From Acidobacteriota bacterium (GTDB lineage: Bacteria; Acidobacteriota; Vicinamibacteria; Vicinamibacterales; UBA2999): a stretch of DNA of 64,000 nucleotides. Position 1 is the stretch's first letter. Each line of letters starts with the position of its first letter. Where the stretch lies: contig JAGNJW010000001.1 of assembly GCA_018000455.1 (NCBI GenBank), positions 326,311 through 390,310 on the forward strand, read 5' to 3'. A model generated the notes under the pieces. It had not been told where the DNA came from. It searched no databases and saw nothing but the letters and a program-made list of their open reading frames with translations. Shown piece after piece: positions 7,697-18,810 of the stretch. The position numbers and the translations under genes are program-made.

Positions 7697-8899
7697 CTAC
7701 GAGTGCTTGTCCGGCAGGGCGGCGACACCAGGCAGTTCCGCGCCACCCAGGAACTCGAGCGACGCGCCGCCGCCCGTGGAGATGTGGCTGATCTTGTCGG
7801 CGACGCCGGCTGCGTGCACCGCCGCTACCGAGTCGCCGCCGCCGATGATCGTCGTGCCGTCCACGGCCGCCACCGCTTCGGCCACGCCCATCGTGCCGGC
7901 GGCAAACGGCGCCAACTCGAAGACGCCCATCGGGCCGTTCCACACGACGGTCTTCGCCGTCTTGATGATCGAGGCGTAGAGGGCGGTCGTTTCCGGGCCG
8001 ATGTCGAGGCCCATGCGGTCGCCCAGCCCGTGGTCCGACACCTGGAGCACGGCGGTCGCCGCGGCCGCATCGAGGCGGTCGGCCACCACGTGGTCCACCG
8101 GCAGCGTCAGCGTCACGCCGCGCGCCTGGGCGGCCTCGATGATCTTGAGCGCTTCGCCCAGTTTGTCGTCTTCGACGAGCGAGCGGCCTACCGGCAGCCC
8201 GAGCGCCTTGAAGAAGGTGTAGGCCATGGCGCCGCCGATGAGCAGATGATCGACGCGCGCCACCAGGTTCTCGATGACGTCGATCTTGTCCGACACCTTG
8301 GCGCCGCCGATGATGGCGACAAACGGGCGTTCGGGGTTGCCGAGCGCCATGCCGAGGTAGGACAGCTCCTTTTCCATCAGCAGGCCGGCGCCGGCCGCCG
8401 CGAATGGACCGACCATGCCCGAGACCGAGGCGTGCGCGCGGTGCGCCGCGCCGAAGGCGTCGTCGACGTAGACGTCGGCCAGCGTCGCCAGCGCTGTGGC
8501 GAACGCGGGATCGTTCTTCTCTTCCCCGGCATGGAAGCGCAGGTTCTCGAGCAGCACGAGACGCGATCCGCCTGGCGCCTCCGCCTTGGCAATCGCCGCC
8601 CGCGCCAGCTCGCCGATGCAGTCTTCCGCGAAGACCACCTCGATGCCGAGCAGCTGCGACAGATGCGCCGCCACCGGCTGCAGGCTGTACTCCTGGGCGA
8701 ACTTGCCCTTCGGACGGCCGAGGTGCGACGCCAGGATCACCGTGCAACCGTGGTCGAGCGCGTAACGCACCGACGGCAGCGCCGCGGTGATGCGCGTGTC
8801 ATCCGTGATGACGCCGTCCTTGAGCGGCACGTTGAAGTCCACCCGCATGAAGACGCGGCGGTCGTCGAGCGGGAGGTCGCGGATCGAGTACTTCGTCAT
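7697..8899 (-). CDS. pgk: Phosphoglycerate kinase
   Basis: 400 residues, standard length. It makes ATP and 3-phosphoglycerate from 1,3-bisphosphoglycerate. Signature [16 protein letters not shown] near the N-terminus, [10 protein letters not shown] for substrate binding, and the nucleotide-site GGGDSVAAV with [11 protein letters not shown] at the C-terminus. Second gene of the glycolytic operon, 9 bp after gap. Confidence 0.98.
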   Translation of the reverse strand: MTKYSIRDLPLDDRRVFMRVDFNVPLKDGVITDDTRITAALPSVRYALDHGCTVILASHLGRPKGKFAQEYSLQPVAAHLSQLLGIEVVFAEDCIGELARAAIAKAEAPGGSRLVLLENLRFHAGEEKNDPAFATALATLADVYVDDAFGAAHRAHASVSGMVGPFAAAGAGLLMEKELSYLGMALGNPERPFVAIIGGAKVSDKIDVIENLVARVDHLLIGGAMAYTFFKALGLPVGRSLVEDDKLGEALKIIEAAQARGVTLTLPVDHVVADRLDAAAATAVLQVSDHGLGDRMGLDIGPETTALYASIIKTAKTVVWNGPMGVFELAPFAAGTMGVAEAVAAVDGTTIIGGGDSVAAVHAAGVADKISHISTGGGASLEFLGGAELPGVAALPDKHS

Positions 8900-8908
8900 A
8901 TCGGAGAC

Positions 8909-9994
<1,086 letters not shown>

Positions 9995-10059
9995 TCAAAC
10001 CTGCCCCGGCCGGGCGGTGGCCAACCAACGTGCGTCAGACGAGCGACTTGCAGGCATAA

Positions 10060-11391
10060 ATGTACGCGCTCTATACCGGTCTCATCGTGCTTTTCGCGCT
10101 GGCGGCCTCGCCCTGGCTCGTCTACCAGGCCGTGCGCTACCGGAAGTACGTGGGCAGCATGTCGCAGCGTCTCGGCTACCTGCCGGTGTCGTTCAACATC
10201 GATGCCGAGCCGTCGATCTGGATTCACGCGGTGTCGGTGGGCGAGTTGCTCACGGCCCGCCCGCTCATCGCGGCGCTGCGCGAGAAGCACCCGGCGCTGC
10301 GCATCTTCCTGTCGACCACGACGATGTCGGCCCAGCAGCTGGCCCGGCGCAATCCGCTCGACGTCGACGGCGTCTTCTACTTCCCGTTCGATCTCGGTTT
10401 CGTGGTGCGCCGCACGCTCGATCTCGTGAAGCCGAAGCTGTTCCTGATGATGGAGACCGAGATCTGGCCGAACCTCCTGCGCGAATGCCGGCGGCGGGGT
10501 GTGAAGACGGCGATTGTCAACGGCCGGCTCTCGTCGCGCTCGTTCCCGCGCTACCGGCTCGCCCGCGGGTTCTTCCGCCACGTCCTGGCCGACATCGATC
10601 GCTTCTGCGTGCAGTCGGAGGAATCGGCCCAGCGCTTCGTCGCCATCGGCGCGCCGGCCGATCGCGTCACGGTCACCGGCAGCCTCAAGTTCGACTCGCT
10701 CGAGCCGGCCAGCGCCGGGCAGGTCCGCTCGCGGGAGCGGGTGTTGCGCTATTTCCGCTTCCCGCCGTCGCGGCCGGTGTGGATCGCCGGCAGCACGATG
10801 CGAGGGGAGGAGGCGATCGTGCTCCGAGTGTTCCGGCGTCTCAAGACGGTCCAGCCGAGCGCCGTGCTGGTGCTCGCGCCGCGACACCCGGAACGTTTCG
10901 ACGACGTCGTGGCGCTGGCCCTGCAGGAGGGCTTTCGCACCATACGGCGCAGCGAGCTGCCCATCGATGCCGAACCGCGAGCCGACGTCGTCGTGCTCGA
11001 CACGATCGGCGAACTGGCCGCCGTCTACCAGGTGGGCACGGTGGTCTTCGTCGGCGGCAGCCTGGTGGCGACCGGAGGCCACAACATCCTCGAGCCGGCA
11101 GTCTTCGGACGCCCGGTCGTGTTCGGCCCTCACATGCAGAACTTCGCGGAGATTGCCACGACCTTCGTCGCCAATGACGCCGGTGTTCAGGTGGCCTCTG
11201 ACGGCGCGTTCGAAGATGAGGTGCTGGCGCTCGTGGCCGATCCGGTGCGCCGCGCCCGCCTCGGTGCGGCGGCGCGCGCGCTCGTCGAGGCCAACCGCGG
11301 CGCCAAGGTCAGGACGCTTGAAGCGCTCGACCTGCTGCTGCCGCCGCCGTCGGCGCGGCCCAGCAACGTGCGGCCGTTCCGCGCGCCCTGA
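10060..11391 (+). CDS. waaA: 3-deoxy-D-manno-octulosonic acid (Kdo) transferase
   Basis: 443 residues. It transfers Kdo from CMP-Kdo to lipid IVA at the inner membrane. An N-terminal membrane anchor (about 4-22) is followed by the Kdo-transferase N-domain (RLGYLP, HAVSVGE with the catalytic-type Glu, STTTMSA, FPFD) and ETEIWPNLL. The C-domain has GSLKFD and the GT-B donor-site region GGSLVATGGHNILEPA. First gene of the inner-core operon. No obvious Shine-Dalgarno. Confidence 0.96.
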   Translation: MYALYTGLIVLFALAASPWLVYQAVRYRKYVGSMSQRLGYLPVSFNIDAEPSIWIHAVSVGELLTARPLIAALREKHPALRIFLSTTTMSAQQLARRNPLDVDGVFYFPFDLGFVVRRTLDLVKPKLFLMMETEIWPNLLRECRRRGVKTAIVNGRLSSRSFPRYRLARGFFRHVLADIDRFCVQSEESAQRFVAIGAPADRVTVTGSLKFDSLEPASAGQVRSRERVLRYFRFPPSRPVWIAGSTMRGEEAIVLRVFRRLKTVQPSAVLVLAPRHPERFDDVVALALQEGFRTIRRSELPIDAEPRADVVVLDTIGELAAVYQVGTVVFVGGSLVATGGHNILEPAVFGRPVVFGPHMQNFAEIATTFVANDAGVQVASDGAFEDEVLALVADPVRRARLGAAARALVEANRGAKVRTLEALDLLLPPPSARPSNVRPFRAP

Positions 11392-11415
11392 CATTGGCCG
11401 GTTGCTGAGATCCTC

Positions 11416-12402
11416 GTGCTGCACACACTTTACGGACGGCTCGCCCTGACCAGGCGCGCATGGTACGAGCGCCCCGGCGCCCGGCGCCGCCTGCGCCGTC
11501 CGGTCATCAGCGTGGGGAACCTGAGCGTGGGCGGCACGGGCAAGACGCCGCTCGTGGCCGCCATCGCCACCTGGCTCGTGTCGATCGGTGAGCGGCCTGC
11601 CATTTTGTCGCGCGGCTACGCGCGCACGGTGAAGACGCGCGCGGCCACCGTGGTCTCCGACGGCACCAGTGTTCGCGCCGACGTCGCGCACGCTGGCGAC
11701 GAGCCGCTGATGCTGGCGCGTGCCGTGCCCGGGGCGGCGGTGGTCGTGTGCGGTGACCGCCACGCCGCCGGCCTCGTTGCCGAAGAGGCGCTCGGTGCCA
11801 CGGTGCACGTGCTCGACGATGGCTTCCAGCATCTGCCGCTGGCGCGCGATCTCGACATCGTCGTCACCTCCGCCGGCACGCTCGCCGGCGACGCCGTGCT
11901 GCCGAAGGGCCGGCTGCGTGAGCCGGTCTCGGTTTTGTCGCGGGCCGGGATCATGGTCGTGGTTGGTGCCACCGATGCCGAGGCCCAGGCCGAGGCCGAC
12001 ACCTACGGCGTTGCCAGGGGCATCGGGGCCACGCGCCGGCTCGGCGCGCCGGTGGCCGTGCAGGGCGAGGCGCCCACGCGCGACAGTTTGCTGGTGGCGA
12101 TGGCCGGGATCGGCCACCCGGCGCAGTTCGTGGACGCACTCACGGCCGACCGCTGGCGGGTCGTCGACACATGCGCCTACCCCGATCATCACTGGTACGC
12201 GCCGGCAGACCTGGCGGCGGTGGCGCGGCGCGTGGCCGCAGCGGGCGCCTGGGGCGTGGCGACGACCGACAAGGACGCCGTGCGGCTCGAGCCGCTGGCT
12301 CCGCTGCCGGTGGCCGTGGCGCGCTGGCCGCTCACGCTCGACGTGCCCGGCTGGGACGTGGTGACCTCGGCCATCCGGCAGGTGCTCGGAGGACGCGCGT
12401 GA
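11416..12402 (+). CDS. lpxK: Tetraacyldisaccharide 4'-kinase
   Basis: 328 residues starting at GTG 11416. It phosphorylates the 4' position of the lipid A disaccharide at the inner membrane. The P-loop VGNLSVGGTGKTPL is complete, followed by ILSRGYART and VHVLDDGFQHLPLARDLDIV, the LpxK hallmark. Its TGA overlaps the GTG of the next gene. Operon with waaA. Confidence 0.96.
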   Translation: MLHTLYGRLALTRRAWYERPGARRRLRRPVISVGNLSVGGTGKTPLVAAIATWLVSIGERPAILSRGYARTVKTRAATVVSDGTSVRADVAHAGDEPLMLARAVPGAAVVVCGDRHAAGLVAEEALGATVHVLDDGFQHLPLARDLDIVVTSAGTLAGDAVLPKGRLREPVSVLSRAGIMVVVGATDAEAQAEADTYGVARGIGATRRLGAPVAVQGEAPTRDSLLVAMAGIGHPAQFVDALTADRWRVVDTCAYPDHHWYAPADLAAVARRVAAAGAWGVATTDKDAVRLEPLAPLPVAVARWPLTLDVPGWDVVTSAIRQVLGGRA

Positions 12403-13334
12403 AGGCGCAGCGGCAGGCGCTCGAACTGGTGGCCGTGCACGCGGTGGGTGCGGCCGTCAGCGTGCTGCCGTCGGTGCTCGTCAAGGCGGCGGGATCGGCC
12501 CTCGGCATGACGTTCTACGCGCTCGATCGGTCGCATCGGCGGGTCGCGCTGGCCAACCTGTCGCAGTGCTTTCCCGCCCGCTCCGACGCCGAGCGGAAGA
12601 CCATCGCGCGGCGGATGTTCCGGCACTTCGGCATCCTGCTGCTCGAGTTGCTCCGCTTCGGACGACTGTCGCCCGAGGTGATGCGCGCGCGGGTAGTCGT
12701 CGACGGCGAGGCGCGGGTGCGGGCCGCCTACGCCAAGGGCAAGGGCGTCCTCTTCTTCACCGGGCACTTCGGCTTCTGGGAGATGCATGCGATGGTGCAT
12801 CCGCTGGTCTTCCAGCCGATCGGCGTGCTCGCGCGTCCGCTCGACAATCCCGGCCTGCATACGCTGCTCGAAGAGATGCGCCAGCGCACCGGCAACACCG
12901 TGATCTACCGTGAGGGTGCCGTGCGCAAGGTGCTGCGGACGCTCGGGATGGGGCATGGCGTGGCGCTGCTCATCGACCAGCACATGCACAGCCCGGACGC
13001 GATCTGGGTGCGGTTCTTCCAGCGGCCCGCGGCCACCACCTCGACGCTGGCGGCGCTGGCGCTGCGCACCGGCGCGCCCGTGATTCCCGTGTTTGCCGTG
13101 CCGATGGCCGACGGACGTCTGCGACTGGTCTACGAGCCTCCCGTCGAGCCGCCCGGTCCCGGCACGCCCGATCCGGTCCGCGAGTTCACCCAGCGCTGCA
13201 CCGACGTGCTGGAGATGTACGTCAGACGCCAGCCGGAACTCTGGCTGTGGATGCATCGCCGCTGGCGCGACGCGCCGGCCCCTGAAACGGGCGGCATGTT
13301 CCCCGAGGTGCGCGACGAGGGGGTCGATGGCTGA
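12399..13334 (+). CDS. Lipid A biosynthesis lauroyl-type acyltransferase (LpxL/HtrB family)
   Basis: 311 residues from GTG 12399, which overlaps the lpxK stop (GTGA). The catalytic HxxxxE motif is in FFTGHFGFWEMHA; LLIDQHMHSP and GAPVIPVFAVP are further family signatures. LpxL-type enzymes add secondary acyl chains to Kdo-lipid A, which fits its place between lpxK and heptosyltransferase genes. Which acyl chain and position cannot be told. An upstream open frame from 12171 is only lpxK in another frame. Confidence 0.9.
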   Translation: MKAQRQALELVAVHAVGAAVSVLPSVLVKAAGSALGMTFYALDRSHRRVALANLSQCFPARSDAERKTIARRMFRHFGILLLELLRFGRLSPEVMRARVVVDGEARVRAAYAKGKGVLFFTGHFGFWEMHAMVHPLVFQPIGVLARPLDNPGLHTLLEEMRQRTGNTVIYREGAVRKVLRTLGMGHGVALLIDQHMHSPDAIWVRFFQRPAATTSTLAALALRTGAPVIPVFAVPMADGRLRLVYEPPVEPPGPGTPDPVREFTQRCTDVLEMYVRRQPELWLWMHRRWRDAPAPETGGMFPEVRDEGVDG

Positions 13335-14357
13335 CGACCCAGGCCGCCTGCTGGTCGTGGTCCCCAACTGGCTGGGCGACTCGGTGATGGCGCTGCCGGC
13401 GTTGCAGACGTTGCGGACGCGTTACGGCAGCGCGCACCTGGCCGTGGCGGCGCGGCCGAGCGTGGCGGCGCTCTTTGCCATGGTGCCAGGCGTGCAGCAG
13501 GTCGTCACGCTCGAATCGCGCGCCGGGCTGTCGGGCGTGCGGCAGTGGCGACGGGATGTCGCACGCCTTGCGGCCGAGCACTTCGACCTCGCGGTGCTCT
13601 TCCCGAACTCGTTCCTCTCGGCCTGGATCACCGCCCGGGCCCGGATTCCCGAACGCTGGGGCTATGCCACGGATCTTCGGGGCCGCTGGCTCACCAGGGC
13701 CTTCAAGCGTCCGCCCGCCGACATCCACCAGGCCGACTACTACCTGGCGCTCACGACAGCGGCCGGCCTCGTCCCGGCGCCGCGCCTGGCTCGCCTGGTG
13801 CCCCCGGCCACGGCCGTCGAGGCGGCGCGGGCGCTCGTGCCACAGCGCGACTACGTGGTGCTCGCACCTGGTGCCGCCTACGGCCGCGCCAAGCAGTGGC
13901 CGCCGGAGCGTTACGCCACACTCGCCGTGACGCTGTGGCGCACGCGCGGGATTACGCCGGTCGTCATCGGTGCCGGCGGCGATCGGGCAGCCGGCACCGA
14001 ACTGGCCGCGGCGCTGGCAACGCTGCCGGGCGGCTCGGAAACGGCCGGCGTGCTCGTCGATCTCATCGGCAAGACCGACCTTGCCACGCTGGCCGCCGTG
14101 CTCGCCGGAGCACGAGCGGCGGTCGCCAACGACTCGGGGGCCATGCACCTGGCCGGTGCCGTCGGCACGACGGTGGTCGCCGTCTTCGGCCCGACCAACG
14201 AACACCAGACCGCGCCGCTCGCGGCCTCGCCCGACCAGCCGCCGGCCCGTCTCGCGCTTCATCCGGTGTGGTGCCGGCCGTGTATGCTGCGCGAGTGCCC
14301 GCTCGGGCGCGCCTGCATGCTCGGCGTGGCATCCGCCGATGTCGCGGCGCTCATTCC

Positions 14358-14361
<4 letters not shown>
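13327..14361 (+). CDS. waaF: ADP-heptose:LPS heptosyltransferase II
   Basis: 344 residues from ATG 13327, overlapping the preceding gene by 8 bp. GT9 family: LVVVPNWLGDSVMALPALQ at the N-terminus, VLFPNSFLSA, VLAPGAAYGRAKQWP and the donor-site NDSGAMHLAGAVGTTVVA. A Cys-rich end (VWCRPCMLRECPLGRACM) is typical of WaaF. Adds the second heptose to the inner core on the cytoplasmic side. Its stop overlaps gmhB as ATGA. Confidence 0.93.
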
Positions 14362-14969
<608 letters not shown>

Positions 14970-14988
14970 GGTAGTCTGTAGCGTCCGC

Positions 14989-16026
14989 ATGGCCACTGCC
15001 GCACCCACGCGCGAGTCCGTTCGCCGCCTGCTCGATCTCATCGTCGCCGCCCGCGGGAAGCGGATCGTCGTACTCGGCGACCTGATCGCCGACGAGTTCG
15101 TCTCGGGCCGCATCAGCCGGGTGTCGCGTGAAGCGCCGGTGCTCATTCTGGAGTACGACAAGACCGAGATCGTGCCCGGCGGCGCCGGCAACGCCGCCAG
15201 CAACGTGGCGACGCTGGGCGGCGCCGTGACGCTGGTGGCGCTGGCGGGCCGTGACGAACCTGGACGCCGCGTGCTGGCGTCGTTCCCGTCGCGCGTCGAT
15301 CGGCGCGCCATCACGCGTCCCGCCGGCTACCACACACCGGTCAAGACCCGCATCCTTGCCGGCGGCGTGCACTCGGCCAAACAACAGGTCGTGCGCATCG
15401 ATCGCTTCACGCGCGACGGCCTCACCGAGGCCTGGCGCGCCCAGTGGATGCGCCAGGCCGCGAAATCCTTGCGCCAGGCCGATGCCGTCCTGGTGTCGGA
15501 CTATGGCTCCGGACTCATCTCTCCGGCCGTCGTGACGGAGCTGGTGGCGCCGCTGCGGACCCGGCGCCGCGCCGTGCCCGTGCTCATCGACTCGCGCTAC
15601 GAGTTGCTGCGCTACTGCGGGCTCACGGCGTGCACGCCGAACGAATCGGAAGTCGAACATGCCCTCGGCGTGACGATCGGCGACGCCCCACGGGTGCTCG
15701 AGCGCGCCGGCCGTGCCATTCTTGCCCGAACGCGGATGGATGCCGTGCTCGTGACGCGTGGCAGCCGCGGCATGGCGCTCTTCGAGCGCGCGACGCCGAC
15801 GACGCACATCCCGATCTACGGCTCGGATGAGATCGCCGACGTGACCGGCGCCGGCGATACCGTGATGGCCACGCTCACGCTGGCGCTCGCGGCCGGGGCG
15901 TCGATGGCCGACGCGGCGCGCCTGGCCAACTACGCCGGCGGTCTCGTGGTGATGAAGCGGGGCACGGCCACGGTCTCGGCGCGCGAGCTGGCCCGGGCCG
16001 TGACCCTCGACCCTGGCGGCCGCTGA
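14989..16026 (+). CDS. hldE1: D-glycero-beta-D-manno-heptose-7-phosphate kinase (HldE kinase domain)
   Basis: 345 residues, PfkB/ribokinase fold. [21 protein letters not shown] opens the protein; [15 protein letters not shown] binds sugar, and the C-terminal [13 protein letters not shown] holds the catalytic Asp. It is only the kinase half of the HldE pair; the nucleotidyltransferase is a separate gene starting 2 bp later. In Enterobacteria the two are one fused protein. Confidence 0.94.
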   Translation: MATAAPTRESVRRLLDLIVAARGKRIVVLGDLIADEFVSGRISRVSREAPVLILEYDKTEIVPGGAGNAASNVATLGGAVTLVALAGRDEPGRRVLASFPSRVDRRAITRPAGYHTPVKTRILAGGVHSAKQQVVRIDRFTRDGLTEAWRAQWMRQAAKSLRQADAVLVSDYGSGLISPAVVTELVAPLRTRRRAVPVLIDSRYELLRYCGLTACTPNESEVEHALGVTIGDAPRVLERAGRAILARTRMDAVLVTRGSRGMALFERATPTTHIPIYGSDEIADVTGAGDTVMATLTLALAAGASMADAARLANYAGGLVVMKRGTATVSARELARAVTLDPGGR

Positions 16027-16028
16027 CG

Positions 16029-16505
16029 ATGGGTGTGGTGATGTCGCGCGACGCGCTGGCATCGTGGGTGGAAGCGCAGCGGCGCGCCGGACGCACGATT
16101 GCCTTCGCCAATGGCGTCTTCGATCTGCTGCACGTGGGCCACGTGCGCTACCTCGAAGGCGCGCGGCGCGAGGGCGACGTGCTGGTCGTTGCCGTGAACG
16201 ACGATGCCGGCGTGCGCGCGCTCAAGGGCCCTGACCGGCCGGTGCTGCCGGCCGTCGATCGAGCTGAACTCGTGGCCGCGCTGCGCGCCGTGGATGCGGT
16301 GGTGGTCTTTCCCGAGCCCACCGTGACGCCACTGCTCGAACGGCTGCGGCCCGACGTGCACTGCAAGGGCACCGACTACACCGTCGACTCGGTGCCTGAA
16401 CGCGAGACGGTGCGCGCCTACGGCGGCCGCACGGCGATTGTCGGCGATCCGAAAGATCACTCGACACGCGATCTGCTGCGCGCCATTCGTGAGGGCCGGG
16501 GCTGA
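16029..16505 (+). CDS. hldE2: D-glycero-beta-D-manno-heptose 1-phosphate adenylyltransferase (HldE second domain)
   Basis: 158 residues. Cytidylyltransferase fold with [14 protein letters not shown] (the HxGH motif) and the C-terminal STRDLLRAI (the ISTT-like end). Produces ADP-heptose. A second possible ATG lies at 16041. Its TGA overlaps the next ATG as TGATG. Confidence 0.94.
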   Translation: MGVVMSRDALASWVEAQRRAGRTIAFANGVFDLLHVGHVRYLEGARREGDVLVVAVNDDAGVRALKGPDRPVLPAVDRAELVAALRAVDAVVVFPEPTVTPLLERLRPDVHCKGTDYTVDSVPERETVRAYGGRTAIVGDPKDHSTRDLLRAIREGRG

Positions 16506-17575
16506 TGGGCGTCGTGCTCGGGCAGGACGCCCGCGTGCTCATCGTGCGCATGGGCGCGCTCGGCGACATCGTGCACGCGTTGCCGGTGCTGGCGGCGATG
16601 AGGGCCAGTCGTCCGGACGTCGCGGTCGACTGGCTCGTCGACGCGCGCTACGCCGGCGTGCTGGCGCTCGTCGAGGGCCTCGCCCGGCTGGTCGTGGTGC
16701 GGGCCGGCGCCGACTGGTCGGATGGGGCCAGCGTGCGCTTTGCCGGCGTCACCGGGATGGCACGCGCGCTGGCCTTCCTGCGCCGACAGGCCTACGCGGC
16801 GGCCCTTGACCTGCAGGGGCTCATCAAGTCGGCGGTCTTCGCCCGCGGTTCTGGCGCCGGGCGTGTGCTCGGCTTCGAGCGGGGCGCGCTGCGCGAGCCG
16901 GCGGCTGCCTGGGGTTACCGCGAGCTGGTGCCGGTCGATGATCGCGGCCACGTCGTGCACAAGAACCTGGCGATGCTGGCGCCGCTCGGCGTGGCCTCGG
17001 CCGGCGTCTCCTTCCCGTGGAAGGTGACCGCATCGGCCGTGGCCGACGCGGTGGCGCAGGACGCGCGTGTCGAACGGGCCGGCGGCTTCGTGCTGCTCAA
17101 TCCCGGCGCGGCCTGGGAGAACAAACGCTGGCCGGTCGAGCACTTCGGCGCGCTCGCGCGTGGCCTCCGCGACCGCCATGGCCTGCCGAGCGTCGTCACC
17201 TGGGGGCCCGGCGAACAGGCTCGCGCCGCCGCGGTGGCTGCCTGCGCTCCAGAGCAGACGCTGGTGTCGCCGCCCACGGCGCTGGCCGACGTGCTGGCGC
17301 TGGCCCGGGCCGCGCGCCTGGCCGTCTCGGGCGACACCGGGCCGCTGCACCTGGCGGCCTCGGTCGGCACGCCGATCGTGGGCCTCTTCGGGCCGACCCG
17401 ACCGGAGCGCAACGGTCCGTGGCTGCCGGCCGATGTCGCCGTGTCGCGAGCGGGCGAGTGCGTGTGCTTCCACAAGCGGCGCTGCCTGCGCGGCCAGGCC
17501 TGCATCGATCGCATCGGCGTCGCCGAGGTACTCGATGCCTGCACGGCACGGCTGGCCGCGGGGCGACCGGCGTGA
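16505..17575 (+). CDS. waaC: ADP-heptose:LPS heptosyltransferase I
   Basis: 356 residues, GT9 family. VLIVRMGALGDIVHALPVL at the N-terminus, ALDLQGLIKSAVFA (WaaC type), LLNPGAAWENKRWP, and donor site SGDTGPLHLAASVGTPIVG. The longer QGLIKS motif separates it from WaaF; adding the first heptose to Kdo is the likely role. Overlaps its neighbours at both ends, deep in the operon. Confidence 0.9.
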   Translation: MGVVLGQDARVLIVRMGALGDIVHALPVLAAMRASRPDVAVDWLVDARYAGVLALVEGLARLVVVRAGADWSDGASVRFAGVTGMARALAFLRRQAYAAALDLQGLIKSAVFARGSGAGRVLGFERGALREPAAAWGYRELVPVDDRGHVVHKNLAMLAPLGVASAGVSFPWKVTASAVADAVAQDARVERAGGFVLLNPGAAWENKRWPVEHFGALARGLRDRHGLPSVVTWGPGEQARAAAVAACAPEQTLVSPPTALADVLALARAARLAVSGDTGPLHLAASVGTPIVGLFGPTRPERNGPWLPADVAVSRAGECVCFHKRRCLRGQACIDRIGVAEVLDACTARLAAGRPA

Positions 17576-18102
17576 GCGTGGTTCGCGTGCTGGCGCGCTA
17601 CCGCGTGGCACTCGGCGGGGGCATGGCCGCGATGACGCTCTGGTGGGCGCATCCGACCCCCGGCAGTCTTGCCGCCGGCACGCTCATCGCCGCCCTTGGC
17701 CAGGCGCTGCGCCTCTGGGCCGCCGGCCACGTGGAGAAGAGCCGCGAGGTCACCTCCAGCGGACCGTACCGCTACACGCGGCATCCGCTCTATCTCGGTT
17801 CCACTCTGGTCGGTATCGGTGTGGCCGTGGCGGCGGCCAATGCGTGGCTCGCCCTGGCGATCCTGGGTTACCTGGCGTCGACGCTCACGGCAGCGATGCG
17901 CGCCGAAGAGGCGCACCTGCGCGAGAAGTTCGGCGATGCCTACGACCGCTACGCGGCGAAGCAGGCGCCGCCCTCGGTCCGGTCGTTCAGTTGGGAGCGC
18001 GCCTGGCGAAATCGCGAGCATCACGCCGTGGCGGGTCTCGTGGCCGGGCTTTCACTGCTCGCCCTCAAGGTCTGGTATAGTCAGGGTTTCGTCGGGTTGT
18101 GA
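17572..18102 (+). CDS. Isoprenylcysteine carboxyl methyltransferase (ICMT/PEMT) family membrane protein
   Basis: 176 residues from GTG 17572, overlapping the waaC stop. Four to five predicted membrane helices. The family motif VTSSGPYRYTRHPLYLG with the downstream EEAHLREKFGDAYDRY is clear; these residues bind S-adenosylmethionine in ICMT homologues. Last gene of the inner-core operon. Bacterial members have unknown or lipid-related substrates; its position suggests envelope modification but that is inference. Confidence 0.85.
   Translation: MSVVRVLARYRVALGGGMAAMTLWWAHPTPGSLAAGTLIAALGQALRLWAAGHVEKSREVTSSGPYRYTRHPLYLGSTLVGIGVAVAAANAWLALAILGYLASTLTAAMRAEEAHLREKFGDAYDRYAAKQAPPSVRSFSWERAWRNREHHAVAGLVAGLSLLALKVWYSQGFVGL
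18076..18081 (+). promoter_or_regulatory. -10 element for tRNA-Val
   Basis: TATAGT inside the last codons of the preceding gene, 24 bp upstream of the tRNA 5' end. The hexamer TTCACT 19 bp upstream is a weak -35. Confidence 0.4.
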
Positions 18103-18105
18103 GCC

Positions 18106-18181
18106 GGGCGGTTAGCTCAGTTGGTAGAGCACCGGTTTTACACACCGGCTGTCACAGGTTCGAGTCCTGTACCGCCCACCA
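18106..18181 (+). tRNA. tRNA-Val (anticodon TAC)
   Basis: 76 nt with encoded CCA. Acceptor GGGCGGT pairs with ACCGCCC; anticodon arm CCGGT-TTTACAC-ACCGG with TAC at 18139-18141; T-arm ACAGG-TTCGAGT-CCTGT. Confidence 0.98.
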
Positions 18182-18232
18182 ACCGCAAGGGCCGTGGGCA
18201 CCACCAGACAGCCGCACAATCGAATACGTTTC

Positions 18233-18309
<77 letters not shown>

Positions 18310-18359
18310 AGTTCCGCGCTCCGCGCGTCCCTTGTCGTGCTCCCCGAACCCAGGCGCGC

Positions 18360-18382
18360 CGCGACGGCCGGCGACCGTCGCG
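18360..18382 (+). terminator. Possible hairpin after the tRNA pair
   Basis: CGCGACGG/CCGTCGCG arms of 8 bp with a 7-nt loop, 50 bp after tRNA-Asp. No T-tract follows. Confidence 0.3.
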
Positions 18383-18810
18383 CGCGGGCACGAGTCCCTC
18401 TCCCTCAGCTTCGCTTCGAACATCTCAGCCTCGTCTGCTCGCCCCTTCAGGCCTTCGCTTGCGGCGGTGACTCACCTCCACAGCGACAACTTCGCGACGG
18501 CGGTATTCCGCGGTGGCGCACGGTTGCGCGCTTGGGCCGGCGGAGATGATTGTGAGGCGTCAGTTGGCGAAGCCGGCACAAGGACGCGGCCGGGCGTCAC
18601 CGCTCGGCAGCCAGCCCGGCTTTTGGGGCGTTGCCTGTGCCTGTCGGCGGGCGCCCACCTTCGGGCAGCGCTGAACGTCCAACCGTAGTACCGTTGGGAG
18701 ACGCCGCTCCCCTCGGCGCGTGGTTCGCCGACACCGTGCGCAGCAACTCAATCCTGGCTCGTCCGTTCATCCTGCGTCTCGCGGCGCTGTTGCAGACCCT
18801 CATCGTCCGG
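18383..18810. other. Intergenic region before the PBP1A gene
   Basis: About 430 bp with no convincing gene. The frame of the following gene stays open back to a TTG at 18631, and in-frame GTG 18736 is also possible, but the residues encoded there do not match the family and no Shine-Dalgarno is seen. The promoter of the PBP1A gene should lie here; I cannot place it. Confidence 0.4.

Noticed and set aside
12171..12398. Upstream extension of the LpxL-like gene
   Set aside because: It lies inside lpxK in another frame; the GTG at 12399 overlapping the lpxK stop is the natural start.
18631..18810. N-terminal extension of the PBP1A gene from TTG 18631
   Set aside because: The encoded residues do not fit the family, and the membrane anchor follows ATG 18811 closely. 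It cannot be fully ruled out.
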